A stretch of DNA of 64,000 nucleotides from Cryptomeria japonica (lineage: Eukaryota; Streptophyta; Pinopsida; Cupressales; Cupressaceae): positions 624,279,740 to 624,343,739 of the forward strand of contig NC_081415.1 in the NCBI RefSeq assembly GCF_030272615.1, written 5' to 3'. Numbering within the stretch: position 1 is the first letter of the stretch; each line of letters starts with the position of its first letter. Shown here in pieces: positions 32,645 through 44,122 of this stretch. Made by a program: the position numbers and the translations under genes. Below the pieces are notes generated by a model that was not told the origin of the DNA, did not search any database, and saw nothing but the letters and a program-made list of their open reading frames with translations.

Positions 32645-33258
32645 TTATGTTCGGAGGGAATAACTAGTTTTGGAGTTCCTGGGAAACCTATTGGGCTAGG
32701 CTTGGAAGAAACAAATGTGTTCATGCAAGGACCACCTTTTTTCTATTATGAGAATGATGGTTTTGCACCGAAGGATATTTGGAAAGAAATATTCAAAAAT
32801 TTATATAGTGTGGAACCAGAGTTGGTGGACTCGAAGTCCTTTTCAACTTCTAGAAGACTAAGAGGTTATGTACACAATCTCCTAATAGAAGGGCAATTTC
32901 AAGTATTACCTCTCCCCCCATGACTATTCAGGAAGTGTTTCCTTAGGCAAAGGACTATTGGCCTCCATAGGATCAAAGAAAAAAATTTAAGCATAGACTC
33001 TAGACAATGTGGTGTCCTTCATGAAGAGCTTTGCACTATAATTGAAAATTCACAAGGGAAACTGCAAGATAGTGAATAGAAATACATTCTTGAAAAGTGT
33101 GAAGAATGGATCTTGGTTTGGGTGGGGCCAGGTCAGGTGGCTCCTCTAGAGGTTGAGGAGATAGAAATCATAATAGGATTTAAAAAGATCACACTCATGG
33201 AACTTTGTGTGCGACTGATCGAATGCGTTGTTTCGGTAATGCATTCCAAATAGGTCAC
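32645..33258 (+). pseudogene. DRM-type DNA methyltransferase fragment
   Basis: The translation matches the plant DRM (domains-rearranged) de novo cytosine methyltransferase family as I know it: TSFGVPGKPIG, then GPPFFYYEN..APKDIW, VDSKSF, RRLRGYVHNLLI, QVLPLPP; after a frameshift near 32919, TIQEVFP and DYWPP; in the first frame again KYILEKCEEWILVWVG and VAPLEVEEIE; and after another shift near 33175, DHTHGT and GNAFQIG. This is the middle of the catalytic domain. The later SAM-binding and Pro-Cys catalytic segments are missing because sequence switches to a family B LTR at about 33260. With at least three stops (32930s TAG, 32955s TAG, 33077 TAG) it is a pseudogene. DRM enzymes perform RNA-directed DNA methylation in the nucleus. 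Confidence 0.75.
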
Positions 33259-33982
33259 ACATAGTATAGAGCTAGACAAAGACATCCAATTTGTACAGAA
33301 AAATGCAGAACTCAACGGATGCTAACTAAATAGACAAAATGCAACAGACAAAAATATTAACTACGAAAAATAAAAGCTAAATAGAAGAGGAAGTTAAGAG
33401 CAAACTCACCAAGATGCTCACTCTGATGTTTCCTTCCGCAATATGACACTCAATCCTACAATGTAATCCCTACACAAATGCAAGAGAGAAAATATTGGGG
33501 GTTGTGTTTTGGAGTCTGCCTAAGTCAGATCCCCATTTTGGTGTTTCCACCTCCACGGACAACCCAAAATTCCATGGGAAAGGAAGATGATGAAGAAGAT
33601 GATAAATAAAAATGCTCAGACAAATACAAAGATAATGCTATGCTATTTGGTAATTGGAAAATAACAAGATATTTGAAATGCAAGATAGAGTTAGATTACT
33701 CCCTTAGGGCTTGGCAAGTGTTTGTATGCTCGGTAAACCTAGTAGCTCAATGATGCTACAACAATGGTGGTATTGTCTCCAAGAGATTCAATTTCCAAGA
33801 GCAAGTCTCCAATCTCCCAAAAGATCCCTTGGAAATATCCCAAAACCAAGGATATAAGCTAAGGGATGAGTTTGAATGTTGGTGGAGGGAAGCATTACGA
33901 TTCCTTCTTGCCATGGGTCATAATGTCCCAAAAACCACCTATTGGCTAGCAGGTTGGTAGGACAGTAGCACACCATGCAGAC

Positions 33983-35365
33983 TGGTGCAAAGGCACCTAA
34001 AGTACAAGAGATAAATGAGTTTAAGAGTCCTTATATCATTTATTAAAATATATTTGATTCATTTGTGATGTATTTGAGTCTAAATGTAAGGCTATGTGAA
34101 GCCATTTATATGACATTGTTAATATTGTTATGTTAAGGTCCTAGTTTGATCAAGAAGACAAAAATATGAAAGAATGTCTAATAAAGGCTAAAAATCATGT
34201 AAAAGGTCTTAAATAGGTCATTTGGACATGTCTAGGGTGATTTTACAAAGTGTGGAGTCATTTTTATTAAGTGTCATAAAAGTTGTCAAAATGCATAAAA
34301 ATTGTAAAGCATGAAACAATGCAAAAAGGCATTAAAAGTTGTCAAAAGGAAGATGAAAGGTCATAAGGGTGGTTAAGTGGTTTCTAACTACCTAAATATG
34401 TATAAATATGATGTATTGGTCGAACCAAATCATATGGGAGAGAATAGAGAAAGAGGAGAACATTTTGGAGCAATTGAGTGAATTTGAATCTCTTATTTTG
34501 ATTGGTTTTTTTTGTTAAGTTGTTGTTTCCAGGCCTTGTACGGCCATGTACAGCCTGGAAACCCTATAATATAGTAATGGTTAGATAGTATATTTAATCC
34601 TCTTTCCGATAATTTTTTTTTGATCAATTTTTATTAACTATGGAGGAAGTTATGAGATTTTTCGTGAAAGTTAGTATTTGCAGATTCAGGATTTCTGAGA
34701 ACAGTCATAGTGAAATGCGTGGTAAGAACGCATATGGAAGATTAAAGAACTCTAATTATATTCATTGGAAATATATTTGAGTAATATTTCATTTCCTTTT
34801 GGTTTGGTTCAATTTCATGATGATTTGTGGAATCTATGACATTTTTAATGAAGACTGGTTTTAAACCCTCTTCAATGGAGTTGCAGGAAAAGAGTTGTGA
34901 TGGTATAATTATTTATGATTGGTAAAAATAAATAGTTTACATATTAAAAAACTAGATTCATATATTCTTCAGATGGAATTGGTTTGGTATCATTTGAAAT
35001 TGTTTTGAGAAAGATATATGATGCCCTAGGCAGGGGTTGGAGTTTTAAATCTGGATTATGACAGAGACATGGATCAGAATTTATAGTCTGAAAAATAATT
35101 GTTTGGAGAATCAAATGAGATTATCAGACCTTAAGATTTTATAAAATGATATATAATGTAGTTATCTACAAATGTTGTATTTTCCAGAAATTTTGGTTTG
35201 GAGTTTTGGTTGGTCAAATAATTCAATCTTTAAAGACTGTCTTGAAGACAGCAATGTTGTGGTTTTCTTTATAAGTTGCCTTTGTTCAAAGATATTATTG
35301 AACGAATGTTGAAAGGATCATAAAGGATCCTATTGATCATTTGGTTTGTAAGATTCTCTACATCA
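33983..35365 (+). mobile_element. 5' LTR of the non-autonomous element
   Basis: 1383 bp. It holds a TATA-like box (tataaata, 34401-34408) and, about 125 bp downstream, the inverted repeat GTTTCCAGGCC / GGCCTGGAAAC, broken here by one G-to-A change in the right arm. Confidence 0.92.
34401..34408 (+). promoter_or_regulatory. TATA-like box in LTR
   Basis: tataaata preceded by an AT-rich stretch, in the position expected for the U3 promoter. The same octamer is at 36317-36324 in the 3' LTR. Confidence 0.5.
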
Positions 35366-35898
35366 AATTGGTATTAGAGCTTGAAGATCTTGAGTGTGTG
35401 GGTAGAGCGCCGAGGGAGGCAATCCACACCAGGACCTTGGAGATTTGGTATTTGTTTTGTTGATGAGTTTTGGTTGCAGGTGCTCATCCATCTTGCTGCA
35501 TATGAAGGTTGGGTTGTGTAAAGGGCCAAGAGAAGGTCCAGGGCCAAGGAGTGGTCCAGTTGATTGCCAAGAGACTAGGGAGAGAGGCATAGTGAAGGAC
35601 TCCTAGGTGAGGCATTTGGGAGAGTTGTTTGTGGTGAGTTTGAAGCGGCAATTGAAAAGGTGGATCTTTGACTGATAAGGCACCATGGAGTTGCAGCCAT
35701 TAATACTCCACTGATAGGAGTATTTGAGAAGATAATTTTGAGGATAGTCCTGTGTCCTAAAGGGAGAAGATGATGGTGATAAAGGCATGAAGAGGAAAAG
35801 GCAAATGAAGGTAAAGATGAAGATTTTTGTCACAATTTTTTTTGCAGGTTATGGCACACCTTTCCAAGAGACTTCGAAAATTTTCAAGGTTGGCAGTA
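35366..35898 (+). mobile_element. Internal region of the non-autonomous element
   Basis: Begins with a primer site TGGTATTAGAGC at 35369-35380 (initiator-Met type, one mismatch) and runs 533 bp to the 3' LTR. G/A-rich with short frames only. No strong polypurine tract is visible before the 3' LTR (…ttttcaaggttggcagta). Confidence 0.85.
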
Positions 35899-37282
35899 TG
35901 GTGCAGAGGCACCTAAAGTACAAGAGATAAATGAGTTTAAGAGTCCTTATATCATGTATTAAAATATATTTGATTCATTTGTGATGTATTTGAGTCTAAA
36001 TGTAAGGCTATGTGAAGCCATTTATATGACATTGTTAATATTGTTATGTTAAGGTCCTAGTTTGATCAAGAAGACAAAAATATGAAAGAATGTCTAATAA
36101 AGGCTAAAAATCATGTAAAAGGTCTTAAATAGGTCATTTGGACATGTCTAGGGTGATTTTACAAAGTGTGGAGTCATTTTTATTAAGTGTCATAAAAGTT
36201 GTCAAAATGCATAAAAATTGTAAAGCATGAAACAATGCAAAAAGGCATTAAAAGTTGTCAAAAGGAAGATGAAAGGTCATAAGGGTGGTTAAGTGGTTTC
36301 TAACTACCTAAATATGTATAAATATGATGTATTGGTCGAACCAAATCATATGGGAGAGAATAGAGAAAGAGGAGAACATTTTGGAGCAATTGAGTGAATT
36401 TGAATCTCTTATTTTGATTGGTTTTTTTTTGTTAAGTTGTTGTTTCCAGGCCTTGTACGGCCATGTACGGCCTGGAAACCCTGTAATATAGTAATGGTTA
36501 GATAGTATATTGAATCCTCTTTCCTATACTTTTGGTTTGATCAATTTTTATTAACTATGGAGGAAGTTATGAGATTTTTCGTGAAAGTTAGTATTTGTAG
36601 ATTCAGGATTTCTGAGAACAGTCATAGTGAAATGCGTGGTAAGAATGCATATGGAAGATTCGAGAATTCTAATTATATTCATTGGAAATATATTTGAGTA
36701 ATATTTCATTTCCTTTTGGTTTGGTTCAATTTCATGATGATTTGTGGAATCTATGACACTTTTAATGAAGACTGGTTTTAAACCCTCTTCAATGGAGTTG
36801 CAGGAAAAGAGTTGTGATGGTATAATTATTTATGATTGGTAAAAATAAATAGTTTACATATTCAAAAACTAGATTCATATATTCTTCAGATGGAATTGGT
36901 TTGGTATCATTTGAAATTGTTTTGAGAAAGATATATGATGCCCTAGGCAGGGGTTGGAGTTTTAAATCTGGATTATGAAAGAGACATGGATCAGAATTTA
37001 TAGTCTGAAAAATAATTGTTTGGGGAATCAAATGAGATTATCAGACCTTAAGATTTTATAAGATGATAGATAATGTAGTTATCTACAAATGTTGTATTTT
37101 CCATAAATTTTGGTTTGGAGTTTTGGTTGGTCAAATAATTCAATCTTTAAAGACTTTCTTGAAGACAACAATGTTGTGGTTTTCTTTATAAGTTGCCTTT
37201 GTTCAAAGATATTATTGAATGAATGTTGAAAGGATCATAAAGGATCCTATTGATCATTTGGTTTGTAAGATGCTCTGCATCA
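35899..37282 (+). mobile_element. 3' LTR of the non-autonomous element
   Basis: 1384 bp. Here the inverted repeat is perfect: GTTTCCAGGCC (36442-36452), 16-base loop, GGCCTGGAAAC (36469-36479). Confidence 0.92.
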
Positions 37283-37480
37283 CAGACGTATCCACGTGAC
37301 GTCTGTATTCATGAATCTATTAGATCGACAGAGTTGTTAACTCTTCTGAGGAAGCTAACATGGACTTGTCAGGTGGACAAAAAGACAAGCTAGCAAAGCT
37401 GATCTCCAAGCAGCATGGGGTAGGTGCCACATGTCACAATTGCCAGTAAGGGTGATGAGGGTGATATTTTTGGCTCTACA

Positions 37481-38107
37481 TTTTGCCCCCACTTTAGAAA
37501 GCATGTCTTCATTAGGAGATGCAAAGCTAAAGTAGGAAAGGTAGAAAATGTGAAGAGGAGAAAATATCGTGATAGGGAAGCAGATGCTCATTGATCAGAC
37601 AAAGTTTCCCTTGATGATATGATGCTAAAATTTTGGAATAGAAATTAGTACTTGGAACATTGGTACAAGATACGCAGATATGGTTAGGGTGATGCACCAT
37701 GTCAAGGGCCATATGATAGGGCATGATAAGTTGGTATGGATGACCATAAGATACGAAAAATTGGAATACCAATATGGATAACTATATCATAGGGAAAATT
37801 GGAACATTGATATGGATAGCCATATGATAGAGCAAATTGGAACGTCGATATGGATAGCCGTATGACAGGGAAAAATGATATGCTTACATGTGTAGCAAGG
37901 TGCTGGATCACCATGCGATAGGGAAGATAAGTTAGCTAGCATGGGTAGCGACATGCTAGATTGCCATGTGATAGGGAAATTCAAATTGGAACATAATAGA
38001 TTGGCCTCTCGTAGGGCAAGAAAGATGATGGAAATTGGAAAGATGGTTTAGCCCCCATGTAGGCAATCTTTGGAATAGATTGAGTGGTTTTTCCCCCACC
38101 TAGGTGC
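37481..38107 (-). mobile_element. Family B internal 3' end
   Basis: The minus-strand polypurine tract (ctaaagtgggggcaaaa, 37481-37497) abuts the LTR. Further in, 37750-37880 holds imperfect ~38-bp tandem repeats of 'aaattggaac…atatggatagccatatgata' type. Minus frames over it give SYGYPYQ-like peptide repeats without known function. No pol motif is present. Confidence 0.6.
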
Positions 38108-39000
38108 TGGGAAAAATGGTGTCTCAACCTTGCATTTATGCGAGGTTACTATTTATAGTAAGTTTTCATTTGAGCACGAAATAGTGCGAAACTCTCCCTA
38201 AAGCTTCTGGTTGGCTAGATAAGCATTCCGGTAAAGTTGCGTCGCAAGGTCACAACTAGTTTTGAAGATATTAATGTTTTCGTCTTAGAGGGGTGCAATA
38301 AAATATTTAAACTTAATTTTGGGGACTTTAGAGGCTCCTAAATGCCCTGAAAAGTGGCTGTAACTGGCAAATCTAGTTATGAGGTGATAGAGCACTTCGC
38401 GAGCTTTCCGGCGCTTCAAACGGTTCGTCAATCGGACACCCGGTTCTCAAGTTATGGCCTCCGGAAGTTTGTACTCCTGAAATAAGAAAAAAATAATTTG
38501 TATCGGATACATAAATGAGCTGTAAAAGGGAGTGACACGTGTTGATGTGTGCTTTAACATGTCATAGGGCATCTAGAAGGGAGATAAGGTCGGCTACACC
38601 TTATTGGGTGGTTTTAGCCCATGGTTTTGTAATACCGTTTGACGGTTTCTTGTATTGTATCTCCTATTTATGAGGTGTGTGAAATAGAGGTTGTGTGTAA
38701 GAGTCTTATGGCTATTGAGTTGCCTCTGAATCTCTGATTAGTGGTACTCCTGCGAAGAGCTTGCTCTGCAAGTATGTTGTAATCTATTTTTGATTGCTGA
38801 ATAAAATATTGAGCTGCTTTTGGAGGGTGGGGTTTTTCTCCCGAAAGGGTTTTCCCCACGTAAATCATTGTGTTGTGGTATGATTGCTATTATATCTATT
38901 TCTATTTTCTATAACTGTTGTAATGATCTAAAAAAGTTTTGCATTACCCTCCTCTCAAGGTTAGTGTAGGAAGTTGTTTCCGCTACTTAACTTCTTTACA
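38108..39000 (+). mobile_element. Copia 1 5' LTR
   Basis: 893 bp, TGGG…TTACA, followed after two bases by the primer site. Nearly all differences from the 3' LTR are transitions. Confidence 0.93.
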
Positions 39001-39002
39001 AG

Positions 39003-39014
39003 TGGTATCAGAGC
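39003..39014 (+). other. Primer-binding site of copia 1
   Basis: TGGTATCAGAGC, the exact plant initiator tRNA-Met complement. Confidence 0.95.
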
Positions 39015-39124
39015 CTGATCACCTTTGGTTTCAATTGTGGGTAGTTGGGTTTTTTGAACTAATCCAGATTTGAGTGGGAGCTTGTGCAGAAGACACTTTT
39101 TGATCTTGTTGTAGGAATATTCAG

Positions 39125-42100
39125 ATGGCGAGTTCGTCAGGGAGAATAGAGGTGGAGAAATTTAATGGAAGTAATTTTGAGATGTGGAAGCTGAAGATGG
39201 AAGATCTGCTAATAGATCGAGATCTTTGGGATGCTGTTGATGCGAATGTCCAAAGGCCCTCAGATCCTACTGCGGTAGCTCAGTATGATGTTATGGACCG
39301 AAAAGCCAAGGGTCTAATCAGACTGTGCCTAGCAGACTCTGTTCTAATCAATGTCCATGAAGAGAACTCTGCAAAGAAGCTATGGACTAAGCTTGGTGAG
39401 ATGTATCAAGTGAAATCTTTATTAAATCAAATTTTCTTAAGAAAGAAATTGTATTCCTTGAAGATGGAAGAGGGTGGACGAATTGCAGACCACCTGGAAG
39501 TATTTAATATGTTGGTGGCTCAATTAGTATCCATCGGTGTTAAGATGGATGAGGAGGAGAAATGTCAGATCTTGCTTTGTTCTTTGCCTGATTCATGGGA
39601 TTCTCTTTTTATGGCTATCGGTAGTACTTCTATTGTTTTGAAATCTGAAGACGTGGTGGGTGCCCTACTCAGTGAAGAGATGCGAAGGAAGGTATCCATC
39701 AGTTCAAAGGAAGCCCTAACCGTTCATGGAAGACCTAAGGAGAAAGGCAAGAAGAATGAGAAGCGCGACAAGTCCAAATCCAAAGGGAGATCGAAATCTC
39801 CTGGAAAGTCCAAAGTCATTTGCTGGAATTGCGGTAAACTAGGTCACATCCGTAAGGACTGCAAAGAAGAAAAGAAGAAGAAGAAAAAGAAAAAGTTTGA
39901 TTCTGATTCTGAGTCCGACAAGGAAGATGGTGATGCCTTTATTGCGGCTTTGGTGACTCATGCAGGTAATGATGCCTGGCTAATTGACTCAGGTGCATCT
40001 TTTCATATGACTTCCAATAGAGATTGGTTTTCTGAATATGAAGGATTTAATGGAGGTAAGGTGTACTTGGGTGATGATTCACATCTAGACATTGTTGGTC
40101 GAGGTAAAGTCAGAATCAGGTTTTCTGATGGTAGAATAAAAAGGATTAATGGTGTGCTGCATATCCCTGGATTAAAATGAAACCTGTTATCTGTGAGCAA
40201 ACTGATAGATGCGGGTGTGCAGGTAGTCTTTTCTGAAGTAGGATGTAAGATGATTAAGGGCGCTATGGCAGTTGCTAGAGGTTTCAGGTTTGGCACTTTG
40301 TATAAGCTTGAAGCATACACTGTTGAGTGTAATAGCACTTCTGTAAAAAGTAAATCTGCGGATACTTCACTGGAAGATTTGAAGGTTTCACCTTCAGCAG
40401 ATGGAAATGGTTTTTGGGTACCTCAGGGTGCTCTTTCATCTGAAGCAAAGTTACCTACAGAGAAGACTATGTTATGGCACCAGAGACTTGGCTACATTGG
40501 AGAAAAGGGTCTAAGGACCTTGAAAAATAAAAACCTTGTTGAAGGTTTGAATGACTGTAATCTTGACTTAGGTTTTTGTGAGCATTGCATTTATGGAAAA
40601 CAAAATCGCATTCAGTTTTACTCGAGTTCTCATAAAACTTGTGGTGTTTTGGATCTTATCCATTCTGATGTGTTTGGTTCAGTAGATGTCTCTTCGATTG
40701 GAAAATCCACATATTATGTTTCATTTATTGATGATTTTAGTAGAAGGACATGGGTATATTTTCTAAAGAGTAAATCTGAAGTTTTTAGTCGTTTTAAAGA
40801 ATTTAAAGCAATGGTTGAGTTGCAGACTGGAAAGAAAATAAAATGTTTGAGAACTGATAATGGTGGTGAGTTTTTCTCTAATGATTTTGATAGATTCTGT
40901 AAAGACTGTGGAATTAACAGGCAGAAGACAACTCCGTATTCTCCACAGCAGAATGGAGTTGCAGAAAGAATGAACAGGACACTGATGGAGAAGGCTAGGA
41001 GTATGTTGAGTGGTGCTGGTCTTGAACAAAAGTTTTAGGCTGAAGCTGTTGCCACTGCTTGCTACCTGATTAACAGGTCTCCTACATCAGCTCTTGTTGA
41101 TAAAATGCCTATGGAAGCATGGTCAGGTCACAAGCCTTCATTGAGACATCTTAGAGTTTTTGGTTGCGAGGCATATGCACATGTGCCAAAGGAGAAGCGA
41201 ACAAAGTTGGAGAACAAGGCTGTGAAATGTATCTTCATCGGGTATAGTTATGGTGTGAAAGGATACAAGCTTTGGGACCCTGTTGCACAAAAGGTAATTC
41301 ACAGTAGAAGTGTTATTTTTAGAGAAATTAAGTCTCCTTCTGTTACATTGCAGCCAGAGCAGACTAAAAAGGAAGATGTGATTCAACTTCCTTCTACACC
41401 TGAAAGAGTTGAATCGAGACCCCTAGATAGGCAAGAATTTGAGGAGAGCTCGTCTAGCTCTGAATCTTCAGAAGAGGAGGAAGAACCTCCAACTCAGCTT
41501 GTTTGAAGGTCTACAAGACATAGACAACCACTTGAAAGGTATTCACCTGATGATTGGAGATGTATTTTGGGTCTGAATACTAGTGTGGATGAACCGAAAT
41601 CTGTAGAAGAGGCATTAGGTATGAATGATGCAGAATCCTGGAAGATTGCTATGGAGGAAGAAATGGCAGCTTTGAAAAAGAATGATACATGGGATCTTGT
41701 ACCATTGCCTGAAGGATGAAAACCTGTTCATTGTAAATGGGTGTTCAAGAAAAAGATTGGTTCAGATGGAAGCATTGAGAAGTATAAAGCAAGGTTGGTT
41801 GCAAAAGGCTACTCTCAGGTTGAGGGTGTTGATTACGGTGAGATATTTTCTCCTGTTGCAAAAATGACGTCCATTAGATTTTTTCTTTCTATTGCTACTG
41901 CTTATGATTTAGAGGTTGAGCAAATGGATGTGAAAACTGCTTTCCTTCATGGTGATTTGGAGGAAGATATTTATATGACACAGCCGGAGCACTATGTGGT
42001 GAAAGACAAAAGTAATTTGGTCTGTAAATTGAAGAAATCTTTGTATGGTCTCAAACAAAGTCCTAGGATGTGGTACTAGAAATTTGATACATATGTGTTG

Positions 42101-43170
42101 AGTTTGGGATTTGAATGTTCTAAATCAGATCACTGTGTTTATTATAAATCTGATGGTGATCATTTCTTATTCATTGCATTGTATGTTGATGATATGTTAT
42201 TCATTGGTAAAGGGAAAGGTATGATTTCAGAACTGAAGTCTCAGCTCGTGCTAAATTTGAAATGAAAGATCTTGGTGCAGTAAAGCACATTCTTGGGATG
42301 GAAATTAGAAGAGATAGGGTGAACAGAAAGCTATGGCTAGGCCAGAGTAAGTATGTGAATTCAGTGTTACAGAGGTTCAACATGCAGAATTGTAGACCAT
42401 TGAGTGTTCCTTTTACAGTTGGAATGAAACTATCTGTTTCAGATTGTCCTACATCCCCATTGGAGATGGAAGACATGAGCAGAGTGCCTTACCAGAGTGC
42501 GGTTGGAAGCTTGATGTATGCTATGGTCTATACTAGACCAGACATTGCCCAAGCAGTGGGAGTACTTTCTAGATATATGTCTAATCCTGGTAGAGTTCAT
42601 TGGGATGCAGTCAAAAGAGTCTTCAGATATTTGAAGGGTACTTTAGAGTATTCTTTGTGTTATCATGGTAATTCAGTTGGAGACATGACTTCCCTTGATA
42701 TCCATGGTTATGTGGATTCAGATTGGGCAGGTGATATTGATAGCAGAAGATCCACCAGTCCTTATGTGTTTACTTTGTTTGGTGGTGCAATTAGTTGGAT
42801 GAGTAAGTGACAGGCTGTGGTTGCTTTATCCACTACTGAAGCAGAGTATATGGCAGCTACTCATGCTTATAAAGAGGCCATTTGGCTTAAGAGACTGTGT
42901 TCGGATATTGGAATAAAATAAGGTACAGTGACAGTTTACTGTGACAGTCAGAGTGCAATTAGCCTAGCTAAGAACCCGACATTTCATGCCCGGACCAAAC
43001 ATATTGATGTTCAGTATCATTTTGTTAGAGATATGGTCGAAGATGGTAGGGTGAAGCTGGTTAAGGTGGAAACTTTGATGAATGTTGCAGATGCTTTAAC
43101 TAAGGCTGTGAGCACAGAGAAGTTCAGATGGTGTTCAGAGTCTATAGGCCTTATGGCCCCTAGCAATTGA
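39125..43170 (+). pseudogene. Copia 1 gag-pol, nearly full length
   Basis: ATG at 39125 opens gag (KFNGSNFEMWKLKMEDLL). The CCHC knuckle CWNCGKLGHIRKDC lies near residue 236, protease WLIDSGASFHM near 285. Pre-integrase WHQRLGYIGEKGL, integrase D-D-E segments (HSDVFG, FIDDFSRR, RTDNGGEFF), reverse transcriptase [18 protein letters not shown], and YVDD near 42184, RNase H DSDWAGD and CDSQSAISL follow. In-frame stops lie at 40178, 41036, 41504, 41717, 42077, 42808 and 42919, plus a one-base loss near 42248. All catalytic motifs I can check are kept. The Tork/Tnt1-like lineage is likely but not certain. It is the least decayed pol in the window. Confidence 0.93.
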
Positions 43171-43214
43171 TTCATTGTGTTGACATTCCCTTCCGCTCTT
43201 GCAAGGTGTTCGAC

Positions 43215-43229
43215 AAGTGGGAGATTTGT
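43215..43229 (+). other. Polypurine tract, copia 1
   Basis: 'aagtgggagattt' sits directly before the 3' LTR start. Confidence 0.75.
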
Positions 43230-44122
43230 TGGGAAAAATGGTGTCTCAACCTTGCATTTATGCGAGGTTACTATTTATAGTAAGTTTTCATTTGAGCACG
43301 AAATGGTGCAAAACTCTCCCTAAAGCTTCTGGTTGGCTAGATAAGCATTTCGGTAAAGTTGCGTCACAAGGTCACAGCTAGTTTTGAAGATATTAATGTT
43401 TTTGTCTTGGAGGGGTGCAATAAAATATTTAAACTTAATTTTGGGGACTTTAGAGGCTCCAAAATGCCCTGAAAAGTGGCCGTAACCGACGAAGCTAGTT
43501 ACGAGGTGATAGAGCACTTCGCGAGCTTTCCGGCACTTCAAACGGTTCGTCAATCAGACACCCAGTTCTCAAGTTATGGCCTCCGGAAGTTTGTACTCCT
43601 GAAATAAGAAAAAAATAATTTGTATCGGATACATAAATGAGCTGTAAAAGGGAGTGACACGTGTTGATGTGTGCTTTAACATGTCATAGGGCATCTAGAA
43701 GGGAGATAAGGTCGGCTACACCTTATTGGGTGGTTTTAGCCCATGGTTTTGTAATACCGTTTGACGGTTTCTTGTATTGTATCTCCTATTTATGAGGTGT
43801 GTGAAATAGAGGTTGTGTGTAAGAGTCTTATGGCTATTGAGTTGCCTCTGAATCTCTGATTAGTGGTACTCTTGCGAAGAGCTTGCTCTGCAAGTATGTT
43901 GTAATCTATTTTTGATTGCTGAATAAAATATTGAGTTGCTTTTGGAGGGTGGGGTTTTTCTCCCGAAAGGGTTTTCCCCACGTAAATCATTGTGTTGTGG
44001 TATGATTGCTATTATATCTATTTCTATTTTCTGTAACTGTTGTAATGATCTAAAAAAGTTTTGCATTACCCTCCTCTCAAGGTTAGTGTAGGAAGTTGTT
44101 TCCGCTACTTAACTTCCTTACA
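43230..44122 (+). mobile_element. Copia 1 3' LTR
   Basis: 893 bp, same ends as the 5' LTR. A CpG-containing form (ggccgtaaccgacgaag) is kept here where the 5' LTR has ggctgtaactggcaaat. Confidence 0.93.

Larger units (their letters stand above)
33983..37282 (+). mobile_element. Non-autonomous LTR element, 3300 bp
   Basis: LTRs 33983-35365 and 35899-37282 (TGGTGCA…CATCA) differ at roughly 2% of positions by eye. The target duplication cagac sits at 33978-33982 and 37283-37287. The internal part is only 533 bp and has no coding capacity for gag or pol. Long LTRs with a tiny interior make it intermediate between the classes usually called TRIM and LARD, and it must have used enzymes of another element. 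Confidence 0.95.
33268..37480 (-). mobile_element. Family B 3' LTR, truncated and split
   Basis: 33268-33982 and 37283-37480 together match 541-1461. On the minus strand the LTR begins TGTAGAGCC at 37480, directly after a polypurine tract. Its distal ~250 bp (the counterpart of 293-540) are missing, replaced by the DRM-like fragment. A 3.3 kb LTR element is inserted at 33982/37283 with target duplication cagac. Confidence 0.75.
38108..44122 (+). mobile_element. Complete Ty1/copia element (copia 1), 6015 bp
   Basis: LTRs 38108-39000 and 43230-44122, 893 bp each, starting TGGGAAAAATGG and ending TTACA. They differ at about 20-25 positions by eye. Flanks share ctaggtg (38100-38106 and 44123-44129), though an extra C separates the left one from the LTR. 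The interior codes for a near-complete gag-pol with seven stops and one frameshift. It is inserted in the interior of the family B element. Confidence 0.95.

Noticed and set aside
33063-33080. TAGTG in 'agatagtgaatag' as the right end of a CACTA element
   Set aside because: It lies inside the DRM-like coding stretch and is not preceded by matching subterminal repeats.
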